Source of the DNA: Dichotomocladium elegans
Lineage: Eukaryota; Mucoromycota; Mucoromycetes; Mucorales; Lichtheimiaceae
Assembly (NCBI GenBank): GCA_025716815.1
Contig: JAIXMN010000019.1
Span: 124,001-188,000 of the forward strand
Length of the DNA stretch: 64,000 bases
Direction: 5' to 3'
Below, piece by piece: positions 11,119 to 22,736 of this stretch (positions are counted from its first letter, which is position 1; the number at the start of each line of letters is the position of its first letter). The notes beneath the pieces were generated by a model. The model saw only the letters and a list, made by a program, of their open reading frames with translations. It was not told where the DNA came from and made no database searches. Position numbers and translations under genes: made by a program.

Positions 11119-13990
11119 CAGCGGTTGATGGTAGCGGCAGTTCCAGCGAATGACAGGATGGACGCTTTGACTGCCAACATGCGGTCAGGTGGCTGAAAGT
11201 TGTGTTGGGCAGGGTTTACACCCCTCGTCCTGACGGCGTCGACAGGCTGTTCCATGTCTTTCTCTGTGACGAACTATAACACAGTTTGAATATTTTGGGA
11301 CCAAATATGATATTAGAAGCCCTACCGTTCGACCTCTAATATATTGTTGTCGGCTTTTCGCCGGATCTATGAGTTGCAAGAGCGGTAGGGTTGTAAAAAA
11401 GATCAACACCGTGCGGGCTGTGAAAGTAAAGGAAGAAGGTAAACGTTCTGTGCGTTGCTTTCATCAGGTCGTTCAGTCACGAAGAGAAAGGTATCAAGGG
11501 GGTGTTATCAGCCTTCGGGTTTTCTTATAGTCTATATCTCTATTCTGCGCACATCCCGTGGATGAACTGGAGTGCACGGTCATTCATGATAACTTATTTC
11601 CGTACTTGTTTTCATCACCCGGTACATGTTGTCCTTTATTGACTAATCAATATGACATAGTGTTAATAATAAGGTCTGCGCTGTACGAAACACAGGCTGG
11701 TGAGTCGGGTTATCAAGATTTCTATGAATCATTTCGGTAAAGTGGGGGGGGAGTAAAGGAGAGATAAAACTATGGAGATACTATTCTGATATCCCTTATA
11801 AATGCTTGCCTGCTCGCTGTCGCAAACTTGTGCACGTAAGCAATCATGGTAGTATTGATATAATGTGCCAGCAGATTTTGTCCTCTGAAGTGTGAGATTT
11901 GCTTGCTATTGTTGTTGGATAGCACGGTTTTTGAGGGAGAGAAGCTGTTGTGCCTTGCGACATGCTGGGAAAACTGCCAGCGTTCATGGCTTGTGACTTG
12001 CCTATGAACGCTGCTATTCGCCGTACAGATGTCCATTGCCGAAGAATCGACCGTGTCGACTCTCTCCTTAGTCGCAGATCTTGTTCGGATGTACGACTAA
12101 TGGCATGTTTCGTGTATCTATTGTAAAACATACGTCCAGAAGTGATTGAGTGAGAGTAAAATGAGACTTGGTGTGTTTGATTAGAAATCCAAAGAAATAT
12201 CTGTCCTCCGCATTTGGTTTCCACCAAACGAGATGGTCCGTCTTCACCCATTCAACGCGTAGTATTGGAAATCCCCGTAACGCGATCCATATTGTCAATG
12301 CAAAGTTGCGTGATGAATGACACCGTGTCGACCAGCAACTCATCAACCGCATTGAAGGAACTTGACACCCCGGAACACAGAATGCGGTAAAGGTTAAGTA
12401 GCCAAGTAGCCTTGTGATGCCTGACAGACGAAATGGATCTCATAGAATTGGTGGTCGGTCCGCTTGGTAGCTGTTCCGCTGGGTATCTGTTTGAGAGTGG
12501 GACAGCGTATATTCACAATCTCTGACGCGCGGACACGCCGATAAAACCAAATTCCCTCAATATCAGACAGCGGATGACGGAAGAAATCATTCGCGAAACC
12601 TGGTAGAGCTTCCTAAAACTCAGTATAGGTTGAAAAATCAGTATCTGGCTCTCGAGTGGATATGAAAGGGTCTCCGTCCATTGCGCGAGATATAATTTCC
12701 AGAGAGCACACGCGCTGCAGATGTGCCATAGCTCAAGGAGAGGCGTTGTTAACGACGTTGGGCTCGTTGAAATTGGCATCAGGGTCCATATATAGTAGGA
12801 CTCATCGGGTCTATCGCCAGGAGCGAGCTTTCCCGAGAAAAAAGATGATAAGTAAAATAGGATACTTGCTTTCTGGCTCCAACGACAATGAAGGTAATGT
12901 GGATGTAGATGTATTCCTATTATCTCAGGATTGCTATTCCGTAGATCTGGTTACTGTATACTTTTAGAGCTTTCATTTGTGAGTTATAGTTGTTTATTAT
13001 GTTAGTTTTCATCGTTAAAGAATAAAGGCTTTGCTTAATGAGTGTTGATTCTTACTCGTTGAGATTTTCGACTTACAAGTGAGAAAGAAATTATGCATAT
13101 GCGATCGGCCGTCCTATCTACGTATTGCTTCCTTGACTCTCTATATATACTGGCCAGAATTTACTCCCTCATTAAACTCCAGCCTAGTCCTCTCCTCCAT
13201 GTTCTCATCCGGTATGATCACTTGTTTTATTGTATTCTAAATCAACTCTCCTTTATAGATTGACCACTCGTACCCGCACGTACCTGACGAGTTATTGAAG
13301 AACGGGGGCTCCAGGACGCATCTTCCGCTTCTCCAATCCCTTGAGTGTAAGTTAATGAGTATCAATCTGTCGATGCGAAATCCACTATACGTCAGCTTTA
13401 TACAATTTATGCGACCTCTTTCGCGGTGCATGCGACAGTCTATTTTTATTATCCAGCGACTTCATTTTCGGAACACTATATATGTAGAAGCGGTGTTGGA
13501 AGCAATCTCAGCATCATGCAGTTCAAGACCCCCGCAGCTACAACCAGTAAAGAAAGAGGGGAAGTCGATACTAAGCAACTGGGCAGTACAGTATCCCAAC
13601 TCCCTTAGTTAAAGTAGACGAGATAGATGAACATGGAGTTTATGGTAATGGGAGATACTACTTATCTCTTCATCCACGGTTGTTATGGTCAGGTGTACAG
13701 TTGCATAGGCTTTGGAGATGGGCAGGGATTTATTTACCATCAACCTTTTATTTTATTTTGAAATAAGGTGCTAGTGTTTGTGTGCGTGTGTCCAAGGACC
13801 TTCAACAAATGCTAGTGGAGACGGTCAATTAGATATTTCGGTAGCAGAATTGACCATGGAATCTCTAGGTCTGATAATGTGGCGTTGCCGCTCTGATAGA
13901 GAGCAATTGCCAAGTAACTCGTGACACCCGTCGCTTGGCATGCCCGATAAAATCGAGGGTTGTGTGCGTGAAGTTTGGTGTGGGAGAATG
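11119..13990 (-). pseudogene. decayed coding DNA of unknown family, possibly cargo of the Fanzor element
   Basis: Minus-strand fragments in three frames look like remains of one protein: NFNEPNVV near 12,770, DIEGIWFYRRVRASEIVNIRCPT near 12,530-12,560 (split by stops), and VDTVDSSAMDICTANSS near 12,000. They do not match a family I can name. A copy of the terminal motif GATGCGAAATC lies at 13,372-13,382, inverted relative to the one at 8,906-8,916, so this stretch may sit inside the same element (inference). Confidence 0.35.
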
Positions 13991-14079
13991 TGGTAATAGG
14001 AAGGCCAAGATAATTTTCCCTTCTCATTTTCCCTTTCCACGCCATTCTTTAGTCTCTTATTTCGGTTCCAAAATAAATC

Positions 14080-14316
14080 ATGTCGAAAATCGACATCCAC
14101 TACAACACCGCCGACAGTGACAGCAATCCTCCTCCTTCATACGCCGAGGCTCAGAATTCCGCATATAATCCACATTACACTAATGCGGCGGGGGGTACTT
14201 ACGCATCTTCCGATAGCGGCGATACGGTTCCGTCCGCGCCGCCACTGCTGCAAGAGCAGGAGAACCAACCGCCAAACTGCTTGTACCCTTTCCTTCCAAA
14301 CCAACAACAACAACAA

Positions 14317-14356
<40 letters not shown>

Positions 14357-14591
14357 CGCATCAGTATCCGCATTACGGCCGGTATCAGCAGCCACAGCCA
14401 CAGCCACATTACCAGGGCGGAAATCACTACTCCTACCAATCTATCGTCATTCCACCACCAGCTTCACCGGGGAACTATAACAGCCATCATTACCGTCAGC
14501 GCGAGGCGATTATCCGTTACCGACCTAGATATGACCCTGCTGAACGTAGCTTTCCTATAGGCGCGCTTTTGTTCTTGTTTGGCTGGTAACA

Positions 14592-14632
<41 letters not shown>

Positions 14633-14895
14633 GGGAGTGGATATATATATATAGATATATATACTTCCATAGCTCATGCGACTCTTTGATTTCCAAAAGG
14701 ATTTGTCCAGTCCTATGGTTTGCTGGAGCTTGCTTTTGCAGTGGCCGACGGAATCCCTATGAGGCGTGGTGGGGCAAGGCCAATACGGCGATGGCGCTCC
14801 TGCTTATTATGAGTTCGATCATCTACTCGATGGTGGCTGCAACTTCCGGGGATTGGTTTGCTGTTTTGCGGCTAATTAGGATTTCCATTGCCTAG
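14080..14895 (+). CDS. Pro/Gln-rich small membrane protein
   Basis: Two exons, 14080-14585 and 14700-14895 (233 residues); the GTAACA donor and AAAAG acceptor keep frame through a Trp codon. The N-terminus is disordered and carries PPPSY and PSAPP motifs (late-domain or WW-ligand-like) plus an 18-residue polyQ. After it, FPIGALLFLFGW is split by the intron and continues as ICPVLWFAGACF, then a second hydrophobic stretch (AMALLLIMSSIIY). Two membrane segments near the C-terminus with a cytosolic Pro-rich tail are likely. Fungal proteins with this Pro-rich/FP-W layout are uncharacterised. Trafficking adaptor roles would be speculation. Confidence 0.75.
14596..14663 (+). repeat. (GA)n and (AT)n microsatellites inside an intron
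   Basis: About 17 GA units followed by an AT-rich tract, both within the 114-nt intron of the Pro/Gln-rich membrane protein gene. Confidence 0.9.
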
Positions 14896-16085
14896 AAGTA
14901 AGGGGTAGACAGATAAAGAGGGAAAGAGACATACTGTAACGTATATTGGCCCGGTTCATGTAATATTTACCCTTCTTTCCGGCTTCTTACTGTTCTTTAA
15001 TTCAGCTACAGTATACATCTTTGAATAAAGGCCTATGCGTAAGCAACACGAAAACATGCCCCATCCCGCCGTCGTGAAAATGCTTTCGTCTGAGCATCTC
15101 GGGGAGTATTCAGAACTTGATCTGCGCAGATGGCGGGACGCACGTGAGGCGCAGCCAATGCTGCACCAGACGGAACTTTTTGGTTAGCAGGCAGCAAAAA
15201 AAGACGTGGGGAGTGAGAAATGAAATCTCACTTTTTAACACATGGCGGAATCGGGTTATCTCCAAAAGGAGCGATTGTTGTCAAGTGGCCATGGCCAATC
15301 CGGTACCCTCGTTGTAGTGGACGTAGGTTCTACTTGGTTGTGATTGGTGCGCTTTTTCGCCGTGCTGTATGCTGCAGTGTCTGGATCTTTCTTTTGGGTC
15401 GGGAGGTGTGTAGGGGCAAGGGGGCAAGGGGAGAGAGGCGCACATACATACATCTTTGAAAATGATTTTACAGAGAGGCGCTTGTATATGGAAGAGAAAT
15501 AGTCTTATGACAGCTCGAATTCCCGCACTACGTAGCTGGATTTACTTTTGTGTATGTACACTTGCAATAAAGCGATACAGGGTGTTGCGGCGTTTCGAGG
15601 GTACACTCATCTCCTGGGACGGCAGGCCCGAGAGCATGGACTTATTCGCCGAGCAAAGTATAGTAAAAGAGAAAGAGAGCATCCCCGCGAAGGCGGTCGT
15701 CTTCGTCAGCAAGGATCATTCCCCTTCCTCCCTCAAAAGTCGGCAAATGCCCTACCCCTCTCTAATGCCAAGAGATTCCCAGAAGTGCATGGTAGTAGTC
15801 TAATAAAGTTTTGCTTTTTATTCTTTTAGATGGCAGAAGATGGTTTCTGCATTATGCTTATCATTCCAACCGAATGCGTCAAGAACATAATAATTTTTGG
15901 AGATAACAAAGTCTGACAAAAGCAAACACGATGGAGTGTTTCCATCCATCCTTTATTCATATCATTGACGAGTAGAATAAGATTGATGTGAAGAAAGAAA
16001 GAAAAGTTATATACAGAGAGAGAGATGCATTATCAACTGGGAGAACATAAACACGGCAGACAAATAGATGAGGGAGACTGGGAAA
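14896..16085. other. intergenic, no gene seen
   Basis: Poly-adenylation-like AATAAA motifs near 15,024 and 15,570. Reading frames are short and incoherent. No supported gene. Confidence 0.5.
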
Positions 16086-16379
16086 TCACTCGTCAAAGAC
16101 GGTGTTGTAAGAAGGGCTGAAAGAATCGCCCATGTGATGGGCGTCGTCTGACAAGGAACGGTAGGTCTGCTTTTCCCCAGCAGCCTCAAGGAATGGCTCC
16201 GTATCCTTGTTATACAGGGCCTGGAAGGAATGGATCGAGGATGCGTCTTGTGCAGCATCCTGGATTGTCTCGGCGTTTGCAACAGCCTGGCTAGGCGTTG
16301 AGGGGATGGCAGAATAGGGCCGGACAAAGACAACGACACGCGATGAGGGGATAGCACGGAATATGGAACGCGAAAGCAT
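16086..16379 (-). CDS. small protein with mitochondrial-type presequence
   Basis: 97 residues from ATG 16379, chosen because it opens a basic, Ser-rich amphipathic N-terminus (MLSRSIFRAIPSSRVVVFVRPYSA) with an RPY-S cleavage-like site; in-frame sequence further upstream is low-complexity leader. The remainder is acidic and helical (AETIQDAAQDASS) with no recognised domain. Mitochondrial location is inferred from the presequence only. Confidence 0.6.
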   Translation of the reverse strand: MLSRSIFRAIPSSRVVVFVRPYSAIPSTPSQAVANAETIQDAAQDASSIHSFQALYNKDTEPFLEAAGEKQTYRSLSDDAHHMGDSFSPSYNTVFDE

Positions 16380-16521
16380 TGTTTTATAAAAGAGGAAGAG
16401 AGTGGGTGGAAGAGAAAGGAAGATGAATATTATTGTGGAGATGTTTGGGTTTTTATAAGATGATGGGGTTAAGGGAGTAGGATTAGGTTTTGGGGGTGGG
16501 TGGGATGGAACTTTATTTGTT

Positions 16522-16910
16522 TTATTGCTGGTCCGGCTTTTGTTGTTGTTGTTTTTGCTGCTGCTGATGCTGATGCTCCTTTTCCTTCTGCCTTTTCTTC
16601 CATTCAAGATACTCAACCGAATGCACAGGTTGAGGCAGAGGTGTCACATGTACAGGCGGTGCTGCAAACCACAACAACTGACCATCCTTGTCGCGCTTGT
16701 ATGCGGACGCTAAATAATTTCCCTTGTTTTAATTTTCTCTCCAGCGTGCCTATTGCTCCATTACGCTCACTTGCCAACATCAGTAGGGATAGATTCCGTC
16801 TGTCGTGAGGGTGAGCCTGGCAGAGAGGATGTATTTGAATCGCGACGCATTATATGAGGTGATGGCTGTGCTGAAACGTAATTGTACGCTAAGCCTGGCT
16901 GAGGGTACAT
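16522..16910 (-). CDS. conserved small protein, GC-AG intron, Gln-rich C-terminus
   Basis: Exons 16910-16775 and 16709-16522 give 107 residues. The N-terminal part has MYPQPGLAYNYVSAQPSPHIMRRDSN. The second exon gives a compact block, AYKRDKDGQLLWFAAPPVHV followed by HSVEYLEWKKR, then a Lys/Gln-rich tail. Only a GCAAGT donor joins the exons in frame; the nearby GTGAGC donor would shift into stops. The LLWFAAPP-S-YL-WK pattern looks like a short conserved motif of fungal nuclear proteins, but I cannot name the family. The stop lies 143 nt from the start of the downstream mitochondrial-type gene on the same strand. Confidence 0.65.
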
Positions 16911-18237
16911 TGTCAAGAAATGAGGGGAAAAGGGTCCGATTGCGATGAGGATGCAGTCATGCTTAGTATGTGTGGCGTGCAATTTTAAGCTCCGTTTATG
17001 AGCAGCAAAGCAGAGAGAGTCCCATTCCCCTCCTATTCCTCCGACCTTGCTCCCTCTCACAAAGGGCCTAATAGAACATTTTCTTCTACCCTTTCCGTTC
17101 CCAACAAGCGCACGTGATCTCAGCAATAGAAGTCGTGATGACGAAAAATATGTCGCTATAACGATATACAGCGTCGTTGATGGAGGACTGAATTTTCTTT
17201 GAGGTGATTCTCTTCACATTGGGTACTGCATCTGCATAGTATTCCTTGACAGAATCAAACTTAGTTTGTTATCGCGCATATTCGTTAGCAATAAGACATA
17301 GAACGCTCGGATAGAAAAGTTCTTGAATCGCGTGAATACGCTCAGCACGCTGCTTCAAGTGAGATCTGTTTCTTAAGCTGAAAACGAACAAGTGCTCAAG
17401 CGCAAATGGTGCGTCAATGCCGCGGGCGCAGTTCGCTGTGCAAATATGGCACCATCCATTGCGATATTAGGAGGATGTCATACCTGTTAGACTCTGCGTT
17501 CTCGGGAAACATGATATACCACTACGGATTGCAGCAACATAAGCATCTGTTATGTCGCCAAGGCCAAGCTTGATAGTTATTTTAATACCATCTTTCAGCT
17601 CGTTCTGCGTTCGCAAGAGATCCACAGTACGCAGTCTCCAACGGTTTCCCGCTTGGTTGTTCATTGTCACCATGCTTCATTGAATTTGATACAAAAATGC
17701 TTTACAACCAAAACCCGGACTGTGAAAGAGGATCTCACATAAGCAATGTAGAGCATCAAAAAAAGCTTGTAAACTCAAAGTTTAGAGCTTTCAATAGCCA
17801 GAAGTATCCGTTGCTCCAAATAATGTGCGACTATATATGCCGATGACGTCGATATTATAGTATTCAATAAGATAAACGATCTTCGAATAATCCATGACGG
17901 AGAAAAAATAGACCAGTGTGCGTCAACATTTGACTCCGAACTCATCATCGAGGTCTCGCTCACCTGAAACAGCGCAAACAAAGCGCGGCGCCACGACGTA
18001 TATAACGACCAGAAAACCGCGAGGGCCACAGCAATAATTTAGCGTTTGAGTAACCGCTAAAGCACCTAGCAACCATAACGCTGTTGGAGCACGCCTACAT
18101 CCTTTGAGTGGGTGGTGTGCTGCAAGTTTAAAAGTTTGTATTTATCTATTGTTATAGAAACCTTATGCAATTATACATATGGCATTGTATGCCGAAAATT
18201 GTCTTAAATATAAAAGCGCATTTTTCTCTCGAGTGCA
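16911..18237. other. decayed repeat-like DNA, no intact gene
   Basis: Short minus-strand fragments look coding but are broken: RWRLRTVDLLRTQNELKDG then LGLGDITDAYVAAIRSG near 17,470-17,650, and another near 17,780-18,030. They were not assigned to a family. Confidence 0.4.
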
Positions 18238-19768
18238 TTAGAGCATCCCCAACGGAGCTTCTAAAAATTATACGAATTTGGTAGGCTACTAAAAGGGATA
18301 GCCTTCTAAATGTTTGTCATCCCAATGGTTATTCTATTTTGATATGCCCAGTATTTTCAGTTGCCGCCTTTTTCTTTCTCTTATCACTATTTTTATATAC
18401 AATGGACTTACGCGACTTGATTGACGACCATTTTGAGGCCAATGAGCTTGAAGATGACATCCTTGAGCTCGAGATTATCCGCTCATTGATGAGGCGTAGA
18501 GGAAGAGGCGGCTCTGTCGAGGGACACAGAATTAAAGACAGAGGACGCGAAAACGGCCACCAGCAGCTCGTCAAGACTACTTCGCGCCAGGGTCTCTTAA
18601 CAACGGTGATGACTTCAGCCGTCGTTACAGAATGGAGCGCGGCTTGTTTCTGCGTATTTTGCGTGACGTGGAGCAACACGATCCTTACTTCTCGCAACGA
18701 AAGGACGCAGCAGGCAAGCTCGGCCTTTCCCCGCTCCAGAAAGTCACCGCTGCAGTCTGGCAGCTAGCATACGGTTATTCGTCGCATGTCCTGGAGAACT
18801 ATATTAGGATCAGTGAGAGCACCGCGCGGGAGTGCCTGAAGAAGTTTTGCCGCGCGGTGATCGAGGTTTACGAAACCGAGTACCTCAGAAGACCGAATGA
18901 GGAGGATGTTCGTCGTCCCTTGGCGATTGGAGAGAGACGCGGTTTTCCAGGCATGCTTGGGTCCATTGACTGCATGCATTGGACCTGGAAAAACTGCCCA
19001 ACCGCATGGCATCGGCTGTACAAGGGCAAGGAACGAGTGCCGACCATGATCCTGGAGGAAGTGGCATCCCAGGATCTATGGATATGGCATTACTTTTTTG
19101 GCCTTCCTGGATCATATAATGATATCAATGTTTTAGATCGTTCACCGGTGTTCACGCAGTACTTGCAAGGTAGTAGCCCATCTGTGAGCTTCACTATCAA
19201 CAATCGACAGTATGACACGGGCTACTACCTTGCAGATGGTATATACCCAAACTATACTACCTTCGTGAAGACGATCCACGAACCGCAAACACGAAAGCAT
19301 AGCGTAAAAGATGAAAACAACTTTTTCTAAAACTGTATCCTAAGCTTTTTTATCACAGGTGTTTGCGAAGGCCCAGGAAGGTGCAAGAAAGGATGTCGAG
19401 CAGGCCTTCGGCGTACTGCAGTCTCGCTTCGCCATTATACAACAGCCGGCGAGACTGTGGTCGAAGGAACACGTCGAAGACGTTATGAAGGCGTGTGTCA
19501 TCCTCCACAATATGATCGTAGAGGACCGAAGGCCCGCTGATGATATAGTGCGCCCAGCCCAGCTGTAGCAGTAGCTACAGTGACGGGTCACTCTTGACCG
19601 ACGACCAAGATACTACAAGGATAACGATCACGATCAAGACCGCATCTCCGGCGACGACATTATGTACCACACTCACTTTCTCTGTACGACGATCCTATAT
19701 GTATACCACTGTAATTACCCGCTACTGTTTACTATATAAACAAGGATGCCCTGTGACGTCGGGCATCC
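18238..19768 (+). mobile_element. PIF/Harbinger DNA transposon
   Basis: The left end is placed at 18,241, where GAGCATCCCCAACGG follows TTA, the usual Harbinger target triplet. On the right a palindrome, GGATGCCC / GGGCATCC (19,744-19,768), contains an inverted version of the end motif. The right TTA duplication was not found, so the exact right boundary is uncertain. The element carries one transposase gene. Confidence 0.6.
18402..19568 (+). pseudogene. PIF/Harbinger transposase (HARBI1/DDE_Tnp_4 type), one frameshift
   Basis: ATG 18402 opens the usual N-terminus (MDLRDLIDDHFEANELED, GGSVEGHRIKDRGRE). Near 18,569 one base appears to be missing, and the +2 frame continues with RQDYFAPGSLNNGDDFSRR and RMERGLFLRIL. 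The DDE core follows: SIDCMHW (first Asp), LPGSYNDINVLDRSPVF (second Asp) and DGIYPNYTTFVKT. The apparent stop at 19,328 lies in a 55-nt intron (19304-19358, GTAAAA...CACAG), after which VFAKAQEGARKDVEQAFG supplies the catalytic Glu region. Apart from the single indel the gene looks complete and young. Harbinger elements normally also need a Myb-like partner, which is not in this window. Confidence 0.85.
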
Positions 19769-19829
19769 CCACGTTGTATTATTATAATCATCGTTCTTCT
19801 CGTCGCGTTCGCGCTTCCTCCACGCTGTA

Positions 19830-20563
19830 TATCAGACGCTCTTTGTAAGTACTCGCACAACAGTGCCTGTACTGTTACAATCAAAGTCGAGATTAAGATG
19901 CTCTCACATTGAGGGATGAACTCCGATCGATGCCTCATCCCAAGATTTCACTGTTACTCCCATAACAGATGTCTCGAATATGGACGGACACCTCAAAAGG
20001 ATGGTGTGATCTTCATCCACAGCAGATCTAAATGACCAATAGGGAGAAACATAGCCTCCCGCGTTTCTGAGACAAGGAACCTTCATGTTCTTCATCCATT
20101 TAGAGGGTAATAAGACACGGTCTGGTTCTATGTCCCAATTACATGTGGCCACACCTCTGACGGATGTCAGTGGCCTCATACCACCTCCCTCAAACCTCAA
20201 CAATCCGTTCTTACCCATAAGAGTCTTCCTGAGGTTATGGGCACATTCATACGGACTGGCTCCACCCCATATCAAAGCCTTGTTAACCCTTCCTCTATCA
20301 TCAATCACGAAAGCATCGTCATTGACGCAGAACGAAGGAAGCCCGTAGTAACCTGTGCTGCCCAAGGTGATGTGACCTTTGCAGCCAGAGTGGACCTTAC
20401 ACCGGTAGTCTCTCGAGAATGAATCTGTTCCAATTCTCGCTGGTTTAATATTGGACACATTTATCTCTGACAAAACTATCTTCGTAACGGAAGCATCATC
20501 AACTCGCGAACCTTCGCTAACGTAACGTTCAATTGAGAACTTTGGTATTTCAGCGGAACTCAT
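19830..20563 (-). pseudogene. fragment of a divergent multisubunit RNA polymerase largest subunit (RPB1/beta-prime-like)
   Basis: An uninterrupted 219-codon minus-strand frame starts at ATG 20563. In order it shows an N-terminal segment followed by CKVHSGCKGHITL, resembling the RPB1 zinc region where Cys pairs precede GH-G-I. Next come LMGKNGLLRFEGGGMR and SVRGV, matching the conserved L-GK-G-R...GKR-D-SAR region, then VLLPSKW, and LLRCPSIFETSVMG, matching R-PSLH--M. A TGA stop at 19,904 is followed in the same frame by LNLDFD, the start of the invariant active-site loop, but the loop is broken after DFD. The spacing is far shorter than in cellular RPB1. Such compact polymerases occur in cytoplasmic linear plasmids and large DNA viruses; the source is inferred. 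Not an RNAi RdRP. Confidence 0.6.
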
Positions 20564-21612
20564 ATCAAGTTTATTTTTTAAAAGGTTTACATCCCTAGTA
20601 ACAACTAATGCGACACAGAGAGTAGAATATATTAAAAAAGAAATAAGGGTTCCTACGTACAGGTTCGCGTATGAGGTATCGGCTACGCATAGCGGCTACT
20701 CCCAACAACACTACTTTGCATGTATACGGTACCTCGCGCCCCTCGTATATCTTCAGTAACCGTGGAAAGTCTATTTTGATTTGTATGGATGGAGTCAACA
20801 GCACGACATGCAGGGGTATGGTCCATCCATCCTAGCTTTGCTTCCTTTCATCAGGCCCAGTATATATGAAAATAGGATACTGCCAACATAAACAATATGC
20901 TAGTGGCTCAAGTACACTTTCTTGGACAAAATCTTCTTCCTCTTTGTCGCTCCATGAACCGTCTAAGTTCTAGCTCATTGATTTGCTGCAATCAGCAGAA
21001 TATAACATTTAGATTTTGCAACATCTACGACCTAAATTCTGCCACAGAGGGAGGAGAAACCAGCGCTTCGGATTGCGCAATGCTTTGAATGCTACCTGCA
21101 ACCTACCAGCCTGCCTCTGTTGAGGTCTCGTTTATCTTTTTTTTTGCATCCTTATGGCTTCTCTCCTGTTCATTTTGACGTTATTTTCTTGTCGCTTCTC
21201 CTCACTACTCCGATTTTTCCGCAGTTGCTCCCTCTTTTGTGATAGCGATAGTAACCTTCCTGTTTTCTGGAAATAACCTTATTGTTTTCTGGTCTTTCTT
21301 TACCGGTCCACTGCAACATATTTCATATCTTCGTGCGACTTTGCACCTGCGCTACAAAGTATGCTTTTGAAGATAAAGTATACACTTCAAAGGGAAAACA
21401 GTTGAACTGAAGAGGAACGGATTACAAGAGGAGAGAGAAAAAGGAGAATAAAAAGACCATGCGGCCAGTATTTTGCATTGCACAGAGCGAACAAAAAGAA
21501 TCAATCTTGTCACATTTAAAAAATACCCCACTGCGCTCAAGCTTCTTGTAGCCGCCAACCAGTAGCGACGACCTTCCCATCTCCGCAGATACTGTTTTCG
21601 GCAGCTGACCGC
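20564..21612. other. no gene seen
   Basis: AT-rich with pyrimidine tracts (21,120-21,300). No ORF continues the polymerase fragment upstream. Confidence 0.5.
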
Positions 21613-22522
21613 TTGGGTATCCGGCCAAATTTCTCATTCTTCACGCCCGACCTGGTGTCGACCTCCCCCTGGAAGTGGTTTGCCCATCTGGCCAGTTCGG
21701 ATCGCCGAGACCTTCAAGCCGCCCTACAGGGGGTTTTAGTCAGACATGCCTTTCTCTTCAGCTCCTCGTCTGGTCTCTTCCGTCGTTTCTTGCCTTCCGG
21801 CGGAGCCGACCGATCAGGGCGCGTTCGCGCATTCTTTGCTCTGGTCAGCCCCGACACCATCCACGAGGAACTTCATCGTTTCTTTGATCTGACTCCAATC
21901 GCCTCCCAGGCCGCTTCACAGTCAACACCTTCCCTCGTAACGCCCTTGTCTTCCCAGCCAGCTCTTGTGCAATTAATGCTCTCCAACGGCCTCGCTATCG
22001 ACCAACTCACACCTAAAACGCTGCGACTGGCCAACCTACCGCCCATCGAACCCACTACTCGTCGACCTCTCACTCTGCATGGAAGTGTTTCTTAATTGCC
22101 CCCATCCTCTGACGTCTATACCACAGCGAACTTCCATCTCGTGCGCGCCTCCACCGTCTCTCTCCCATTACCTTCGCCTCTCCAGCATGTGTTTTGTGCG
22201 ACTAAAACGACACCGACGAACACTACCTTTGGTATTGTCCCATCAAACACTAAGTCTGGGATACTATTGCCCACCGTTTTCTTCAACATCCTTCGGTGTT
22301 AACATACGCTCACGTTCACCTACACCCGCCCTCCCAGCTTCAGGTCGGCCCCACCTCCGGGTGGATCTCGGCCAAGTGATCGCCTGCACAGTGCTCGCTA
22401 TTTGGCAAGCACACTGGCGTTTCGTATATCACAATGAACGCTTCTGGCAGAATGCCGTTACCGCCTGCGCCACCCTGCCGATTCATCGCCTCGATGCAGA
22501 AGCAAAAGTAAACACTGCATAA
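21613..22522 (+). mobile_element. probable LINE-type retrotransposon ORF2 C-terminal relic
   Basis: Two overlapping frames, 21613-22095 and 22079-22522. The last part, LGQVIACTVLAIWQAHWRF followed by a helical tail, resembles the extreme C-terminus of non-LTR retrotransposon polyproteins in Mucorales. The first part has WKWFAHLASSDRRDLQAALQ. The reverse transcriptase core is absent, as expected for a 5'-truncated insertion. Assignment rests on pattern memory and needs a search. Confidence 0.4.
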
Positions 22523-22736
22523 TTTCTTTAGTCCGCAAAGCCCTTAGCTTCCTAACGCGGTTTCTGAATAAATTTCGGCCATGGATGCCCCGCTGTCCAC
22601 TTTGCCCTGCTTTTTGTGGACATTTGGAACTGAAGCCAATACCAACAGTGAGGATTGATATTCGTCGATATCATTCGATGCATCCTCTCCGATTTTTACA
22701 GCAAGTGTCAACGTAATCCACAGTATCAATCAAAAT

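Noticed and set aside
14137..14439. Minus-strand poly-Leu ORF
   Set aside because: Antisense of the CAG repeat in the Pro/Gln-rich membrane protein.
19328..19330. Apparent stop in the Harbinger transposase
   Set aside because: It lies inside a 55-nt intron whose removal restores the expected continuation.
19904..20563. RNAi-type RNA-dependent RNA polymerase
   Set aside because: The zinc region and the GK-G-R and R-PS motifs preceding DFD follow multisubunit polymerase order and not that of QDE-1-like enzymes.
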